A stretch of DNA of 8,943 nucleotides from Leptospirillum sp. GTDB taxonomy: Bacteria > Nitrospirota > Leptospirillia > Leptospirillales > Leptospirillaceae. This document shows positions 7,892 to 8,943 of the stretch, piece after piece (the first letter of the stretch is position 1; every line of letters starts with the position of its first letter). The stretch covers positions 1-8,943 of the forward strand of contig DAIEST010000051.1 in the NCBI GenBank assembly GCA_027346125.1, written 5' to 3'. The notes beneath the pieces were generated by a model, which was not told where the DNA came from, ran no database searches, and saw nothing but the letters and a program-made list of their open reading frames with translations. The translations under genes were made by a program, and so were the position numbers.

Positions 7892-8245
7892 ATGGCGGTC
7901 ATCACGTCGGGTAAAGAATCCGACAACGGAAAAGAACATGACGAAATCGCTCGGGAGTTGTTCGAGAGCCGCAGGAGAGCTTTCTATCAGGAACTGGCCC
8001 GCCTGATCCGGATGAGAACCGATATGAACCTTCCGGATCTGATCGGCGTGCTTGAGTCCACGGGAAAGTATCCCCGAAACATTCTCCATAACATTGCCAA
8101 GAAGCTCCGGGACGGAGAAACGTCTTTTTCGGGAGCCATCCGGGAATGGGCTCCCCTTCGGGACTCGGTCATCCTGAACCTGTCCGATAAAAGGTCCTGT
8201 CCGCTCGAATCGGCGCTCGATTTTTTGGTGGAGTTTCCGGATTAG
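7892..8245 (+). CDS. Small T6SS-linked protein resembling a stand-alone GspF/PilC cytoplasmic domain
   Basis: The 117-residue product is charged and helical, with no signal peptide or membrane segment. GAGGGG at 7879-7884 lies 7 bases before the ATG, a good ribosome-binding site. After a polar N-terminus (about 14 residues) the pattern FYQELARLIR..., LPDLIGVLESTG, then a helix ending in AKKLRDGETSFSGAIREW, and finally ...PLESALDFLVEF resembles the six-helix cytoplasmic domain of type II secretion/type IV pilus platform proteins (GspF/PilC: helix with QLA.LLR.G, then a helix ending G.SLSEAL, then G.L..AL..LA). Those proteins carry two such domains plus three membrane helices; here there is only one domain and no membrane anchor. 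The likeness is by eye and could be convergent helical periodicity. It follows tssA by 119 bases on the same strand and is the last + strand gene of the cluster, so a T6SS accessory role is inferred only from position. Confidence 0.7.
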   Translation: MAVITSGKESDNGKEHDEIARELFESRRRAFYQELARLIRMRTDMNLPDLIGVLESTGKYPRNILHNIAKKLRDGETSFSGAIREWAPLRDSVILNLSDKRSCPLESALDFLVEFPD

Positions 8246-8273
8246 ACACCAGATGTGCGGTTTGGGAAGGATC

Positions 8274-8304
8274 CTTGCCGGAACCGGGTTCAGTTTCCGG
8301 CAAG
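8274..8304. terminator. Perfect 10-bp hairpin between convergent genes, possible bidirectional terminator
   Basis: CTTGCCGGAA (8274-8283) pairs exactly with TTCCGGCAAG (8295-8304) around an 11-base loop. It lies 28 bases after the stop of the small gene and 77 bases beyond the stop of the convergent - strand gene, the expected place for a shared terminator. Neither side is followed by a T run, so it is not a textbook intrinsic terminator. The rest of the 136-base gap 8246-8381 shows nothing recognisable. Confidence 0.4.
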
Positions 8305-8381
8305 CAGTCTGACCGGACGAAGACGCCAATCCAGCCCGGGACAGGAAACCCTATGGACCGGAACGAACGCCGCCGGAGCGA

Positions 8382-8943
8382 TTACGGGAGCCCTGGCATC
8401 GGCACGTCTTGACAGACCCGGAAGGCCTCGTCCCAATCCGGCGTTCCCCGGCTTTCAGGGATCCGTTCAAGGATCACCCGGACCCGTCTGGCATCGTCCG
8501 GAGACAGTCGTGCCAGGGAGAGCGAGGCCTTCAAGGCCAGTCCGAACGCACCGCTGGAAATCGCCTTCTCCAGCGCTTCGCGAAACAACCGCTCCGCTGG
8601 TTCCCGACTGTTTGGCCCGATCATGAGCCGGGCCTCCCCCTCAAGTCGCAAAAACTCGGAATCGAGAACACGGATCCCTGTGCGCTCGGCACCCGACCAT
8701 CCCTCTTCAATCGCTTCAAGAGCGTTGTGTGGTCTTTGTGCCCGAAGAGCCGCATTGGCCTCAAGCGCGCTGTAAAGAGGCGAAAAGCCCGGAAGATCCT
8801 CCATGATGACCCGTTTCGCATCCCGAATCATGACGCACCCTTCCGGATCTCCTTTTGCCCACCCCAGAGAGAAGAGCGCAGAATGTACCCAAAGCCGGAA
8901 TCCGTTGTTCTCCGATAGCACAAGCATCTTTCGGGCAACCGGA
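8382..8943 (-). CDS. C-terminal part of a TPR-rich signalling/regulatory protein (5' end outside the window)
   Basis: The frame is open to the right edge and ends at TAA (8384-8382). Codons before the ATG at 8927 (PVARK) read through, so that Met is probably internal; about 187 residues are visible. The sequence is a series of paired helices: WVHSALFSLGWAKGD, FSPLYSALEANAALRAQRPH, then LDSEFLRLEGEARLMIG, AERLFREALEKAISSG and LALKASLSLARL, ending in PDWDEAFRVC. This order closely follows the TPR-like C-terminus of large ATPase-domain proteins such as adenylate/guanylate cyclase-ATPase fusions and LuxR- or kinase-type regulators, in which E-x-x-R-L-x-G-E is followed by an A-x-x-x-F-x-x-A-L helix and L-x-x-A-x-S-L-A-R-L. 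The N-terminal output domain is outside the window, so the type of regulator cannot be told. It converges on the T6SS cluster and belongs to a different transcription unit. Confidence 0.75.
   Translation of the reverse strand, partial: PVARKMLVLSENNGFRLWVHSALFSLGWAKGDPEGCVMIRDAKRVIMEDLPGFSPLYSALEANAALRAQRPHNALEAIEEGWSGAERTGIRVLDSEFLRLEGEARLMIGPNSREPAERLFREALEKAISSGAFGLALKASLSLARLSPDDARRVRVILERIPESRGTPDWDEAFRVCQDVPMPGLP

Noticed and set aside
8255..8918. + strand open frames opposite the TPR gene (8255-8626, 8409-8918)
   Set aside because: Low-complexity Pro/Arg/Ser translations without an SD; the - strand frame has a clear TPR-like pattern and explains the coding signal.
1..8943. CRISPR array, tRNA/rRNA gene, transposase or integrase remnants
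   Set aside because: No regularly spaced repeats, no tRNA-like cloverleaf and no transposase or recombinase motifs were seen on either strand.

Overview
This window is the 3' part of a type VI secretion system (T6SS) cluster from a diderm (Gram-negative) bacterium. It reads tssJ (3' end) - tssK - tssL - tssM - tssA on the + strand, followed by a small, probably cytosolic gene and then a convergent gene that runs off the right edge. The DNA is moderately GC-rich by eye, with much use of GGA, CCG, CGG and TCC codons. The Tss proteins keep the family motifs but diverge from the textbook proteobacterial sequences. That would fit an environmental lineage such as an acidophilic Leptospirillum-like bacterium, but the species cannot be fixed from this window and this is a guess.

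Layout. Positions 1-246 hold the end of a beta-rich protein, probably the outer-membrane lipoprotein TssJ, with a proline-rich tail. Positions 263-1642 encode the baseplate adaptor TssK. Positions 1639-2313 encode the inner-membrane protein TssL (DotU/IcmH type), overlapping the tssK stop. Positions 2329-6171 encode the large TssM (IcmF) with a complete NTPase motif set. Positions 6213-7772 encode TssA (ImpA_N plus VasJ-type C-terminal region). A 119-base AT-richer gap with a dyad follows. Positions 7892-8245 encode a 117-residue protein that resembles the cytoplasmic helical domain of GspF/PilC-type secretion platform proteins but has no membrane segments. Positions 8246-8381 contain a perfect 10-bp hairpin between convergent genes. 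Positions 8382-8943 (- strand) are the C-terminus of a TPR-rich protein like those at the end of large ATPase/cyclase/LuxR-type signalling proteins.

How it fits together. TssJ, TssL and TssM form the envelope-spanning membrane complex. TssK links it to the baseplate and TssA primes and caps sheath/tube assembly. The five genes are tightly packed with shared or nearly shared stop/start signals, so they look co-transcribed and translationally coupled. Sheath, tube, baseplate, ClpV and spike genes (tssB, C, E, F, G, H, hcp, vgrG) are not in the window and presumably lie upstream or elsewhere. The least expected item is the GspF-like small gene at the end of the cluster. The convergent TPR gene may be a regulator, but that is inferred from position and fold only.
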